64,000 nucleotides of DNA, taken from Asterella californica. Taxonomy: Eukaryota; Streptophyta; Marchantiopsida; Marchantiales; Aytoniaceae. A program made the position numbers and the translations under genes. Positions 8,332 to 18,128 of the stretch are shown one piece after another (the stretch's first letter is position 1; the number at the start of each line of letters is the position of its first letter). The notes beneath the pieces were generated by a model, which had not been told where the DNA came from, made no database searches, and saw only the letters and a list, made by a program, of their open reading frames with translations. Location of the stretch: NCBI GenBank assembly GCA_036924285.1, contig JAYKYS010000010.1, forward strand, positions 1,922,001-1,986,000, in the 5' to 3' direction.

Positions 8332-10731
8332 ATGGACGCTGAGAGCCTATCTCAATTCATAGATGAAGCTTCTACGTCTGGAGAGGCCCCGAGGGTGAAC
8401 CCACTAAAAAGGTCTGATATGCGATTGCTTGAGGCATTCGCTTTGATCATGCAACAACAACAAGCCGCTGAACGAAAAGAGGCAATGGCTACTAGAGCTT
8501 TGCAGTCTGTTGTGGGTTTGTTGGATCAGTTTGATGGAAAGAACATCTCCAAGTACCTCAAGTACTATTCTCGGGAGATGGAGTTGAGTAAAGTGCCGGA
8601 GAGAGAGATGGTCAATACATTTGAGCTTGCTGTTGTACCGGAGATACGAGAGCATGTGAAGGAGATCATTCACTCTCATGGCGCTACATGGGAAGAGTTT
8701 ACTTTTCAATTAAAAGAAGAATATTCTCTAGAAGATGCAGATCGAGTGACTAAGAAGTCATTCATGGAGTGGGTAAACAAACCCAATAAAGGGCTTGTTG
8801 CTACAGAGCTATTTAGGGAGTTCGAGAGACAGTTCCTTCAGTTGTCTCGAATGGAGAAGCTCACATTGGAGAACGACAAAGTGGAGCTGTTTCTACAAGC
8901 AGCTAACAATGAGCTACAGAGGGAGTTGGAACTACTTTTGGAAGACAGGATGGAAGATACTGGGCTCACGGCTGATTGGAGGAAGGTTTCTGAAGCAGTG
9001 GGTGTACTTGCGAAGCGGGAGTATCGGAGAGGGAAGGTGGTGGTAAGGCAAGAAGTGAGACCACCGCCAATTGTACTACCCCGTAGGCAGCCAACAATGC
9101 CTAATGTACAAGCACCTACGATACAAGTACCTCCTATTTCATTTCCTGCTGTTCCTGTCCCTATGGTTGCACCTCAAAAAGATGCAATAGAGGAATTGGT
9201 AAAAGGGATGAGAGACTTGCAGATTAAGCTAGCAAGGCTAGAGGAGAAAGGAGGAGTACTTGAGGGCAAAACTGCTCCAAAGCAAGGGTATGTGCAGAGA
9301 TGTATGTGGTGCGATAGCACTAAACATCACCGGAAGGAGTGCGGAGACTTTGCTGACATCCTACGGCAAGGAATGATCTACTGGAAGGAGGGGAAGGTTG
9401 CCTTGAAAGAGACAGGTGAGATCCTCAAAACCAACTTTGGAAGAGGAGGGATGAGGCAAGTTTTAGAGGATTATCTTTCACAACATGCTGAGGTATCAGT
9501 AAAAGCCGCTACCTATGGGGTTGAGGTAGTGAAAGATAGAGATAGTACTTCTGAAGAGGAAGTAAAGGCGAGTGAAATATGGAGTCATGCTGTGACCACA
9601 ATGGAGAAAGGAAAAGCAACAAGGGGTGAGTTACTCAAGGTGGCCACGACAATCAGAGGTGCTACTGGATGGAGTGATCCGGTAGATACAATGTCTGTAC
9701 ACGCCTACTTGACCAAGAGTCAACATGAGGCTCTTATGGAGGAGAAGCGTAGGAGGGATGATGCTGGTCCTAGTGAGGAGAGAAGTACTCCTAATAGGCA
9801 GTTACGAGGTGAGAAACCTCGGCTAGATACAACGCCGGTGCGAGAAGAGACTATGGAGGAAGTTCCACCATCTACTACAGAGAGATTAGAAAGGAGTAAG
9901 AAAGGTAAGCCTGCTACCTACAAGCTGCAGTCAGATATTGAAGCTGCTACAAATTTGAAGGGGGTGTTAGAAGAGAGAGTGCTCAACGCAAAGATTGAGT
10001 TTACTTTACGAGAGATCCTTGGAATAGCAAAGAAGGAGTTCCATGATGTCATTATTGACACCATCAAGAGGAAGAGGCAGTTGACAGGAGAGACTGCTAT
10101 GACAAACGCTCTAGATACGAGAATAACGAAGGAGGAGGAGCAAGAGTTAGCTAAATATTGCACCAGTCATAAGGTTCGATTTGCTGTCGATGAAGATGAG
10201 GGAGATGATAGGGTTCCCAGTTATTATACCAGGGGACATTGGGCTAGAGGTACTACGGAGACCTTGGTGAAGATAGGAGATTTGGTAGATCCGGTGGTTG
10301 CTCTCATTGACCATGGATCTGAGATTAACATCGTATCCAAAGATGTCTATAAGCGAGGGAAGTGGCCCATTGACACAGAGCATGGTTGGATGATCCGGGC
10401 AGCGAACAACACACGGGGAGAACTCTACGGTGCTTGTCCGGATGTAAGGGTGAAGATTGGGGATGTAGTCATAGAGCAAAACTTTTTTGTTCAAGACACT
10501 ACTTCGTATCCGGTAATTCTTGGACAGCCATACATTACGGCTGTAAGGATGGAGACCAAGGTGCTGGATGATGGGTCTGCATATGCTAGGATCAGAAATC
10601 AAGACGGTAAGAGAGCAGTGCAGTTTCTAATTGTACCCCCTAACCATGAGCGCAATCGGGAGAACTTGCGGAGTGGTTCTCTTCCTAAAGTCACTGAAGA
10701 GTTTAAGGATTTTCGCATAGGGTCACCATAG
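8332..10731 (+). CDS. Gag-protease polyprotein of element B
   Basis: About 799 residues from the first in-frame ATG (8332); the frame is open upstream to 8293 but without an ATG. The N-terminal third is helical Gag (about residues 20-240: ALIMQQQQAAERKEAMATRAL, then WEEFTFQLKEEY and FERQFLQLSRMEKLT). A Pro-rich linker follows (9061-9175), then a single CCHC knuckle CMWCDSTKHHRKEC (9302-9343). The C-terminal part contains a retropepsin-like segment: ALIDHGSEINIVS (about 10290-10330) and later VILGQPYI (about 10513-10536). The catalytic triplet reads D-H-G instead of the usual D-S/T-G. It makes the particle and processes the polyprotein. The frame ends 25 nt into the open pol frame, which is in the -1 register. 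Decayed relatives lie at 17202-18128 and 19812-20051. Confidence 0.9.
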   Translation: MDAESLSQFIDEASTSGEAPRVNPLKRSDMRLLEAFALIMQQQQAAERKEAMATRALQSVVGLLDQFDGKNISKYLKYYSREMELSKVPEREMVNTFELAVVPEIREHVKEIIHSHGATWEEFTFQLKEEYSLEDADRVTKKSFMEWVNKPNKGLVATELFREFERQFLQLSRMEKLTLENDKVELFLQAANNELQRELELLLEDRMEDTGLTADWRKVSEAVGVLAKREYRRGKVVVRQEVRPPPIVLPRRQPTMPNVQAPTIQVPPISFPAVPVPMVAPQKDAIEELVKGMRDLQIKLARLEEKGGVLEGKTAPKQGYVQRCMWCDSTKHHRKECGDFADILRQGMIYWKEGKVALKETGEILKTNFGRGGMRQVLEDYLSQHAEVSVKAATYGVEVVKDRDSTSEEEVKASEIWSHAVTTMEKGKATRGELLKVATTIRGATGWSDPVDTMSVHAYLTKSQHEALMEEKRRRDDAGPSEERSTPNRQLRGEKPRLDTTPVREETMEEVPPSTTERLERSKKGKPATYKLQSDIEAATNLKGVLEERVLNAKIEFTLREILGIAKKEFHDVIIDTIKRKRQLTGETAMTNALDTRITKEEEQELAKYCTSHKVRFAVDEDEGDDRVPSYYTRGHWARGTTETLVKIGDLVDPVVALIDHGSEINIVSKDVYKRGKWPIDTEHGWMIRAANNTRGELYGACPDVRVKIGDVVIEQNFFVQDTTSYPVILGQPYITAVRMETKVLDDGSAYARIRNQDGKRAVQFLIVPPNHERNRENLRSGSLPKVTEEFKDFRIGSP

Positions 10732-13700
10732 AGCGAGGGTATGGTGATACCGATACACAGAAGGAGGTACTCTCACCAGCGAAGGGAAGTGCCTTTTGTA
10801 CAGGAGTTGTGGGATTTTCTGAGGGTGGATTTGCTTTATATACGCAGCTTGTTGATCTACAGAAGTGGGAGCGGAAGGCTGTGGAAAGAGTTGAGAAAGA
10901 TCTAAAAAGAGTGTGTGTACTTGACGAGGAGGATAGAATAGCGGGTGTTTACATGGAGATGGGATTAGAGGATCCTTTGGAGGAACTTACCAAGATTGAG
11001 AAAAGGAGTGAAGATCAACTGGTGGAAATAAATTCTAGAGAGCTCTATTCGATCATAGAGTCATTTCAGAAACCAGAAGTCAGGGTTGAAACCAAGTACA
11101 AAACGGTAGATAGAAAGGTTAAGCCTGTAGCTCAACCTTTACCCGATGACTCCAACCACCAAGTTCAGCAAGCTTCGAAGGAGAAGAGCTTAAGGGATCC
11201 TCACCAAGTGGGTCACAAATTTACTGCAGCTACGCTCAAGGAGTTGAAGGTAGGATCCGCAGATTTTCTCTTTCCTATTGAAGAGCGAGAGTTCAAAGAG
11301 ATGTTGAGTAAGCATGGGAAGGCTTTTTCTTTTGAAGCTTCGGAGATAGGATGCGTGGATCCGAGCGTAGTAGCTCCAATGATTATCTTTACAGTGCCGC
11401 ATGCACCTTGGGACTTGAGGTCAATCCCTGTACCTAGGGCTCATCTACCTAAGCTTATGGAACTTCTGAAGGAGAAGATGCAGATGAAGATTCTCGAACC
11501 TTCATTTGCACCGTATTCCAGTCGTTGGTTTACAGTTCCGAAAAAGAGTGGAGCGTTACGCTTCATTCAAGATATGCAGCCGGTAAACCAAGTGACTATC
11601 AAGAATACAGGGATAGGATCAATTGTAGGAGAGTTTGCTGAAGCATTTGCTGGAAGGGCGATCTATTCCGTAGGAGATCTCTACTCCGGTTACGATCAAT
11701 TTCAACTTGCCGAAAGAAGTAGGGATGTCACCACTATGAGGACTCCGTTGGGACTGGTAAGGATGTGCACATTACCACAAGGGGCTACTAACTCAGTGGC
11801 GCACATGATGAATGGGATGAATAAAGTCTTACGAGATTTTATTCCGGAGAAGACAATGCCGTTTTTGGATGACATTCCAATCAAGGGTTGTCTAGAGGAG
11901 GAGAAGGATGAAGCGACAGATCAGAGGGGGTGCCGTAAGTTTGTTGCTGATCACATTGCAGATGTTGATAAGATATTGTCACGTCTTGAGGAAGTCCACT
12001 TGACGCTATCTGGAGCTAAGTCTTCGTTTGGAGTGCGAGAGGTTGTGATTGTGGGACATTTGTGTGGATGGTTTGGTCGTAGGCCTGATCCAAGTAAGGT
12101 AGATGCCATCCAACGGATGAAGGATACATGTAGTTCGCAGACTGAAGTACGGAGGTTCTTAGGGGCTTGTGTATTCTATCATGTTTGGATTCCTCACTTT
12201 GCACATGTTGCTGATCCTTTATACGGCTTGCTTCGAAAAGGCAAGAAGTTTAAGTGGGACGAGAAGCACTCAGAGGCAGTTCGAAGGCTAAAAGAACTGT
12301 TGTCTTCCCCGCTTGTACTTCGTAGAGTCAGCTATGAAGGAGGTAAACCTGTAGTTCTGACTGTTGATAGTAGCCCTATAGCAATTGGATGGGCTGTGGG
12401 GCAAGATGATGAAGAAGGGAACAGGTTTGCTGTGCGGTTCGGCGCAAAGGTGTTGAGTGAGCGACAAAGGAAGTACCCACAGGTGAAGCGAGAACTATGG
12501 GGGGTGGTTACAGCTATGAAGGCTGAGAAAGATTACCTGATTGGAGCATCGGTGGTTGTGGAGACTGATTGTTTGCCATTGTTGGGAATGATTACGAATT
12601 GTAACACTCCTGATATTGCTATGCTAAGGTGGATAGCGTACATCAAATCATTGAATCCTGAATTCAAGCACATAGCCGGTAAGGATAATCCAGTAGCAGA
12701 CATGTTGTCTCGAGCAAGGTATGAAGGAGAGGAAGATATGATCGAGGACACAGAGGATGTTGGCACTACCGTCTTTTCTAGAGCGCAAAAGGGAGAAGCA
12801 GTGTATCCAAAACCATTCGAAGAGGAGTTGTACGAGGGTGAATGGATAGATATTGGACGTTATCTTAGCACGTTGCTGAAGCACCATGAGTGGAGTGATA
12901 TACACTTCAAACAGGTCAGGAAGAAGGCATACAACTACCTATTACAAGGTGGTTATCTGTGGAAGCGATCTAAGCGAGATGTTGATCCACCACAAAGAGT
13001 TGTGTGTAAGAAAGAGATGCAGACGCAACTTATTCGAGAGTTCCATGACAGTTTATGGGTTGGACATCGAGGTATTTACGCAACCTTCACAAAGCTCAAG
13101 GAGAGGTACTGGTGGCGTAACATGTATAGAGATGTTGTGGGGTTCGTAGAATCGTGTCAGACTTGTCAGATGTACTCAGAGATCAGACATCGAGACAGTT
13201 TGCATCCTACGTATCCGCTTGCAATTCATTATAAATGGGTGGTAGATCTGGTTATCATGCCAGTAGGGATATGGCAAATGCGATATTTGGCTCTTGCACG
13301 AGAGGATCTGTCCAACCAAGTAGAAGGACGGGCTTTGCGTACAAAGTCCACTGAAGGAGTTTGCAGATTCTTGTTGGAGGACGTGATCTGTAGGTACGGG
13401 TGTGTTGGAAAGATTACAGCAGATCGTGGAGAGCTGAATACTCTCGAAGCTAAGCAGTTCTTTGAGAGATGCGGGGTGAAACTAGCTCTTACTACGGCCT
13501 ACAATCCAGAAGGGAATGCTAAGAGTGAGCGAGGTCATCCTCCTATTGTTAAAGCCATTGTGAAAGCTTGTAGAGGAAGGGTGAAGGAGTGGCCAAGGTT
13601 CTTACCTTTCGCTTTATGGGCTGATCGCTGCACACATAGTTCAGTGACTGGGTACATGCCAGCAGAGCTAATGCAAGGGCAAAAACCTATCATGCCCATC

Positions 13701-14144
13701 GAGGAGCACATTCCTACTTGGAGCGTTCTACCTTGGGAGGATAATATGTCTAAGGAGGATCTTCTTGCTCTTCGGATTCGTCAACTGGAAAGAAGACCCG
13801 AGGACATAGAGATTGCAGTTGATAGGTTGAGAAAGGCTCGGTTAAAGAATAAGGGCAGGTTTGATGAGCGTCATCGGTTGCGGCCAAAGGAGATTAAGGA
13901 AGGCGATTGGGTGTTGGTGTATGATTGTAGCTTGGACAACCAACACAGTGCTCTTAGAAAATTCTCTAAGCGGTGGTTTGGACCATATGTGGTTCTTGTT
14001 GTACATGACAATGCTACATATTCACTTCGGGAGCTTGATGGATCAAAGCTCAAAGTTCTCATTGCAGGAAAGCGTGTGAAACTCTTCAAGAAGCGAGATG
14101 TAGAGATAAGCGTGGAAGAAGTCGGAGCGGAGTTTGATCTCTAG
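10707..14144 (+). CDS. Pol polyprotein of element B: RT - RNase H - integrase
   Basis: The frame is open from 10707 and overlaps gag-pro by 25 nt in the -1 register; the first in-frame ATG is at 10953. RT is recognised by VPKKSGALRFIQDMQPVNQ, VGDLYSGYDQF and the catalytic box FLDD (11862-11873, replacing Y/F-I/V-DD). RNase H shows TVDSSPIAIGW, KRELWGV, ETDCLPL and NPVADMLSR. Integrase has the HHCC zinc module (H...LWVGHRG...SCQTCQ, about 13040-13170) and catalytic Asp at 13245, Asp at 13422 and Glu at 13527. A GPY/F module (KRWFGPYVV, about 13966-13992) ends the protein and I see no chromodomain. It copies element RNA into DNA and inserts it. Expression is either by frameshift at the gag-pol overlap or by internal initiation. 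A 25-codon acidic stretch continues in frame past the TAG. Confidence 0.92.
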   Translation, partial: GFSHRVTIERGYGDTDTQKEVLSPAKGSAFCTGVVGFSEGGFALYTQLVDLQKWERKAVERVEKDLKRVCVLDEEDRIAGVYMEMGLEDPLEELTKIEKRSEDQLVEINSRELYSIIESFQKPEVRVETKYKTVDRKVKPVAQPLPDDSNHQVQQASKEKSLRDPHQVGHKFTAATLKELKVGSADFLFPIEEREFKEMLSKHGKAFSFEASEIGCVDPSVVAPMIIFTVPHAPWDLRSIPVPRAHLPKLMELLKEKMQMKILEPSFAPYSSRWFTVPKKSGALRFIQDMQPVNQVTIKNTGIGSIVGEFAEAFAGRAIYSVGDLYSGYDQFQLAERSRDVTTMRTPLGLVRMCTLPQGATNSVAHMMNGMNKVLRDFIPEKTMPFLDDIPIKGCLEEEKDEATDQRGCRKFVADHIADVDKILSRLEEVHLTLSGAKSSFGVREVVIVGHLCGWFGRRPDPSKVDAIQRMKDTCSSQTEVRRFLGACVFYHVWIPHFAHVADPLYGLLRKGKKFKWDEKHSEAVRRLKELLSSPLVLRRVSYEGGKPVVLTVDSSPIAIGWAVGQDDEEGNRFAVRFGAKVLSERQRKYPQVKRELWGVVTAMKAEKDYLIGASVVVETDCLPLLGMITNCNTPDIAMLRWIAYIKSLNPEFKHIAGKDNPVADMLSRARYEGEEDMIEDTEDVGTTVFSRAQKGEAVYPKPFEEELYEGEWIDIGRYLSTLLKHHEWSDIHFKQVRKKAYNYLLQGGYLWKRSKRDVDPPQRVVCKKEMQTQLIREFHDSLWVGHRGIYATFTKLKERYWWRNMYRDVVGFVESCQTCQMYSEIRHRDSLHPTYPLAIHYKWVVDLVIMPVGIWQMRYLALAREDLSNQVEGRALRTKSTEGVCRFLLEDVICRYGCVGKITADRGELNTLEAKQFFERCGVKLALTTAYNPEGNAKSERGHPPIVKAIVKACRGRVKEWPRFLPFALWADRCTHSSVTGYMPAELMQGQKPIMPIEEHIPTWSVLPWEDNMSKEDLLALRIRQLERRPEDIEIAVDRLRKARLKNKGRFDERHRLRPKEIKEGDWVLVYDCSLDNQHSALRKFSKRWFGPYVVLVVHDNATYSLRELDGSKLKVLIAGKRVKLFKKRDVEISVEEVGAEFDL

Positions 14145-14222
14145 GACGACGACGAGGATGATTTGGTTCTTGAGGATGCTGATAACGATGACATCATTCA
14201 AGACGACGAAGACGTTGTGTGA
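14145..14222 (+). other. In-frame acidic extension after the pol stop codon
   Basis: Directly after the TAG at 14142-14144 the same frame continues for 25 codons, about half of them Asp or Glu, to a TGA at 14220-14222 that lies just upstream of the PPT. A pol relic at 24110-24190 (minus) has a comparable Asp/Glu-rich tail. Either the TAG is a recent nonsense mutation or it is read through. Confidence 0.5.
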
Positions 14223-14276
14223 TGCCGTCCACAACTTGTAAGTGTTTGTGGCGCATGCCGGAGGATGCGTAGGTTT

Positions 14277-14288
14277 AGAGGGGGTGGA
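14277..14288 (+). other. Polypurine tract of element B
   Basis: AGAGGGGGTGGA lies immediately before the 3' LTR start and is the expected plus-strand primer. The same tract is present at 5981-5992, before the full 5' LTR, where a normal element has none. Confidence 0.8.
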
Positions 14289-14607
14289 TGTCGTGTTGTG
14301 AGACGTCCCACATGTGAAATCAGTGTAGAACGGGTGTTGTGTTTTCTTTGTGTTCGATGAACCTTTTGTGTAGTTCGCATAAGAGGGTATTAGGTGTCAC
14401 GTTCACAGAGATCTGGATGTGAGATCGCACGATAACAAGATGTGCCGACTCAATGATCCGTGAACGTTCGCGTGAATGGCTCTTGTTGTCAAACATAGGT
14501 ATAAGATAGTGGGTTGGGGGTTTGGGAGGCATTCTTCTTTGGGGGTAGTTTTCATGAGTGTGTCCTAGTGTCTTATGTGATAAGAAGGAGCGACAAGAGT
14601 TGTATTC

Positions 14608-14823
14608 ATGGATGGAGGACTGAATCGAGTTCCAAATCTGCCATTTCCGAACCCGTTTCATATCAAGCTTCACTTGATCCACCGCGATCACTTTCGACAG
14701 TGGTTCGTCGCCTACTTTGGAGAAGAGTTCATGGGGAGGATGATGGACTCGCCTACTCCGGTGATCTTACCAATCGTCACGTATGGAGAGGACTGGGACT
14801 TGACAGTGTACATCTTACTTTGA
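14608..14823 (+). CDS. Small LTR-borne ORF 1 of element B (3' LTR copy)
   Basis: Identical in sequence to 6312-6527, a 71-codon frame ending in TGA-CGA. No transcript position is known. In the 3' LTR it would lie downstream of pol and could be expressed only from an LTR promoter or as part of the genomic RNA. Confidence 0.35.
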   Translation: MDGGLNRVPNLPFPNPFHIKLHLIHRDHFRQWFVAYFGEEFMGRMMDSPTPVILPIVTYGEDWDLTVYILL

Positions 14824-14832
14824 CGAGGGCCA

Positions 14833-15036
14833 ATGGACCTGAATTATCCAGCCAACATCCCTTTCAACGTCTGGGTGGATGTTCGATGTCACTGTCGGCG
14901 GAAGATCAATCATCGTTCGTGGATCGCAAGGAACTTTGGAGAGGAGTACTGTAATCAAGTGATGGCTTCTCCATTTCCTTTTGTAGTACCTTTCATCGTA
15001 AATCGGTTACAGGTCGTCATCTTGACCTTGTACTGA
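14833..15036 (+). CDS. Small LTR-borne ORF 2 of element B (3' LTR copy)
   Basis: A 67-codon frame, same as 6537-6740 except for one Ala-to-Ser substitution from a G-to-T change. The intact frame in both LTRs is expected simply from recent duplication, so it is not by itself evidence of selection. Confidence 0.35.
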   Translation: MDLNYPANIPFNVWVDVRCHCRRKINHRSWIARNFGEEYCNQVMASPFPFVVPFIVNRLQVVILTLY

Positions 15037-16573
15037 ATCTTAAGTATTGAGTACGATCTCTATAGTTCGACGAATGTAATTAACCTAAGGTTGGGGCCGA
15101 TGCCTTGAATGCATGAGAGGATAGTAAGATTATAGTTGTTCTAGGGTACCAAGTAGAGGACAAAAGAGGTTTTCAGATCTGTTTTCTTATTGGTTCATTT
15201 TCGACCAATCAACGTCATTCCAGATCTACAGACGGCTTTAGGGTTTTGGAGGTCTTCCCGAGGGTCATTTGAGGAGTGAGTGGTCTTGTTGGAAAGCTCT
15301 CGAGACGGGCTACACTCTAGAGACAAAGATCAGACGATTTGGAATTCTGAGGAGAGAGTGGTGGACGTTGAAAGTCAAGGGGTCAAGTCGGTACCCCGAG
15401 CCACGTTTTGGAGTGATCCGGGAGTTTGAGAGGTGATCTTTAGGAGCTGTCAAGGGGATCGAGTAGTTCACTCCGTGCTGGTTGTATTGATGTAAAACAA
15501 TTCTACATTTGGGTTGGATTTGCTCCTGAAATGATCAATTGAAGTTGGCTGTTACAGTTGAGAGGTATGAGTAAAACCGCTTTCTTTGGATTCAAAGCTT
15601 GAGTTGCTCCGTGCACATGGGATTGGATCTCTAAGTGAAACTTTCCAGGATGAGAGTGTGCCCTATCAGCTAGTCCCATGTGAAATTTCAGTTCAATTGG
15701 GTAAGAGAATGTGTGGAGATCTAGGATTTTGGCCATCGAGATCTGTAAAGCTCATAAGTTAGCACAAGCGGGTGGCTTGGTTCATCGCGGACAGTTGGGT
15801 TCAGATCTGAGACTGAAATTTCATACAGTAGTAGAGAAGGGTCAGAGGGGATGTCCTGTGAAGTTTGAGCCTGATTGGATAATCGAGGTGAAGGCACTAG
15901 ATTGTCAAAGTTCAGTTTGCAGCGAGGCGAGAAAGACGTAGAGAGATTTCACTTAAATCTCATGGTTGGAGTTGAACCAAAAACGACTTGAAGATGGGAG
16001 GTGTGCTTCTTGGAGGTGTCGTGTGGATGACAAGGAGGTTGTACTGTGAGATTGGTACGGCGATCACGCTCAGTGGAGGTACCACGTCTTGCTGAAACTG
16101 AGGTACCGTTATCCTCGGTGTCACACCCCGAGTCTCTAGCTGTTTGCTGCCGATATGTCTTGTATCGTTGGGAAGCTTGTGTAGTAGGCGGTCCTTGCTG
16201 TGGACATCTCCCTGAGCAAAATCGTATCAGCGAACAATAGAAGGTCAGAGTCTACAATTTAGGTAGTTTGTCGAGAAGAAGTAGTGAAGCGAATGTTGAT
16301 GAGAGATTGTATGAGAAGTGCTTGGAATCTAAAGCAGACACGTACCGTATATGAGCCTTACCTTTATCTAGAGTGGAATCGAGCTCCGAGTCATTTGTGT
16401 GATGCACATGTGTTGCACTTGGGTCAAGTTAGATCGCTAGTAACCTACAAAAAAGACTGATAGATTAGATATGGAGAGCATAAGTTTTCATCGGTTAGGT
16501 CGTAGATCCAGTTGTATCTCTCTACAGCCAGATACCCCGTGTATTCCCAGACCATATTTCACGTCCTACGACA

Positions 16574-16965
16574 CCGTTCCTTCCCTGCATGTGCTCCATG
16601 AAGAGGCAAGTTGTGCTTCCAGGCACATGCCACTCACTCGAGATCCTGGGTAAGATCTTCTTCTCGAGCCAATAACCTCGGTCCTCGGATTCTGACCTGT
16701 GGAAGGCCCTGCGTCACCAATCTTCGGTCCAGGAAGATGATCTTCCTCGAGCTACTCCTGCCTTCGCAGGTACACGGTTGCGAGACGGTAAGGCTGCCCA
16801 AACCTCCTTTAGAAGACCCTGGTCGGCGAGGTTCCAATCCCACAAAAAGAAGTCGAGACCCAACTCCTTGAGGAAGGGTTTGGCCTCGGCCAACTCTGCT
16901 ACGGATAACACCAACCCTCAAGGATGCATCGACATACTTGAAAATCTGTTGCACTAAGCCACACG
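16574..16965 (-). pseudogene. ORF-X, N-terminal portion, separated by element B
   Basis: Homologous to the start of the 60425 copy. Recognisable segments include KELGLDFFLWDWNLADQG and VPAKAGVARGRSSSW (16914-16714). A TGG codon of the other copy is TGA here (about 16712-16714), so this copy carried a nonsense mutation as well as the insertion. Past the stop the frame continues to the insertion site, where the residues HMQGR rejoin NGWK of the 4351-5822 part. The function is unknown. Confidence 0.5.
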
Positions 16966-17201
16966 CACTTACTGTGAGCCGAAGGCTCAGTCCTTCCCAA
17001 GTGCCCACAGTCTAGCTTCTACTTCTCAAAAAACTAGTCTTCCAGAAGATAGCTACTCCATCTTCCGGGATTCTAACAGTGCTTCCTAGATAGCTCAAGT
17101 CTTCCGAGCTATATCTAAACAATCCTAACTAAGCAATGCCTCGCACGGATTCCTCAGAAGACAACCCACCTTGCATTATAACCTACCTCCTATCAGAAGA
17201 T
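16574..17201 (-). mobile_element. LTR of retrotransposon A1, distal segment beyond element B
   Basis: This matches 60155-60780 in inverted orientation. Homology stops at 17201, the same point at which the other copy starts (60152-60155); beyond it this copy abuts a B-like gag relic. That common boundary is the main evidence for the LTR 5' end. The second copy begins TGTATCTTC; here the first bases differ. 16574-16577 is the right CCGT target duplication of element B. Confidence 0.65.
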
Positions 17202-18128
17202 GGAAAATGTGCACTGGGAGACGTTTGCTCGTGCATCAATGGACGAGTATTTCATGGAGGACTTTGATTGGGTCACCAAAAAGTCGTTCTTGGAGTGGGT
17301 TGCGCAACCGAGGAAGAGTTTACAAGCTACGAGTTACTCATGGAGTTTGAGAAATAGTTTTCTAAGTTGACTAGGATGGAGAAGTTGACGCAGTAGTTCA
17401 ACAAGACAGAGTTATTTCTTCGGGCTACAGATGAGAAATTGCAAGAGAAGTTGGAGGTGCTTTTGGAGGATCGGGAAGAAGACGATGGATTGATCAGTAG
17501 TTGAAAGAAAGTTGAGGAAGCGGTTGGTCTGCTTATCGAGAGAGCAAAGATGAGAGAAGGTTCTCATTAAGAGACTGACACCAACACTGACTGCTGTAGC
17601 ACCTGTTCTTATAGTTCGACTAGTGGTTCCTATTGCTACACAAGTCTAGTATCCAAGCTCCTATGGTGTCTCCGAAGAAGCATGATTCAAGCCTTGAAGA
17701 GATAATGCGTGGAATGCAAGACTTGCAGATCAAACTCACAAGATTGGAGGAGCAAGGGTCTACAAGCGGAGCAAAATCCGTTAGGAAGCAAGGTTGGATC
17801 CAATGATGTATATGGTGTGATGGTACCAATCATCCGCGCAGAGATCGCAAGGACTTCACTTTTATCTTATAACAAGGGGTAATCTTTTGAAAAGATGAGA
17901 AAATAGCGTTGAGAGATACCGGTGCACTTCTTCAAACCAACTTAGGTAGATGAAGGATGAAGAAGTTGGTTGAGGATCACTTATCAGCGCAAGTAGTTGC
18001 AAAAGTGGAGGATGGAACCTATGGCACAAGGGTTGAGGATCAAGCTGAGAGAAGTTTTAACGAGCATGTGAGCCGAGTGGATTGTGGTCATCTGTCGTCT
18101 CCATGAAACAGAAAAGAAAGATGACACG
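17202..18128 (+). pseudogene. Degenerate B-like gag fragment
   Basis: The translated plus strand aligns with gag of element B from about residue 120 through the zinc-knuckle region: WVTKKSFLEWV near 17270-17300 against WVTKKSFMEWV, the LLEDR segment near 17460, the Pro/Val linker near 17580-17660, and the CMWC-type knuckle near 17810-17850, where TGC has become TGA. There are many stops and indels. It is bounded on both sides by family A LTR sequence (17201 and 18129), so A elements or fragments have hit this relic. Confidence 0.8.

Larger units (their letters stand above)
5823..16573 (+). mobile_element. Young, nearly intact Ty3/Gypsy retrotransposon B
   Basis: Order: 170-bp anomalous prefix (5823-5992), 5' LTR (5993-8277), PBS (8280-), gag-protease frame (8332-10731), pol frame (10707-14144), polypurine tract (14277-14288), 3' LTR (14289-16573), flanked by CCGT. 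LTR termini are inverted TGTCGT...ACGACA. By eye the two LTRs differ at about five positions over 2,285 bp, implying recent insertion. Pol order is RT - RNase H - integrase, which defines Ty3/Gypsy; there is a GPY/F-like module and I see no chromodomain. It is inserted into ORF-X of element A1. Both large frames are open, so it may still be active. Confidence 0.93.
14289..16573 (+). mobile_element. 3' LTR of element B
   Basis: 2,285 bp. By eye the differences from the 5' LTR lie at about 14927, 15111, 16230, 16244 and 16399. It starts TGTCGT and ends ACGACA, followed by the CCGT target duplication. Confidence 0.92.
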
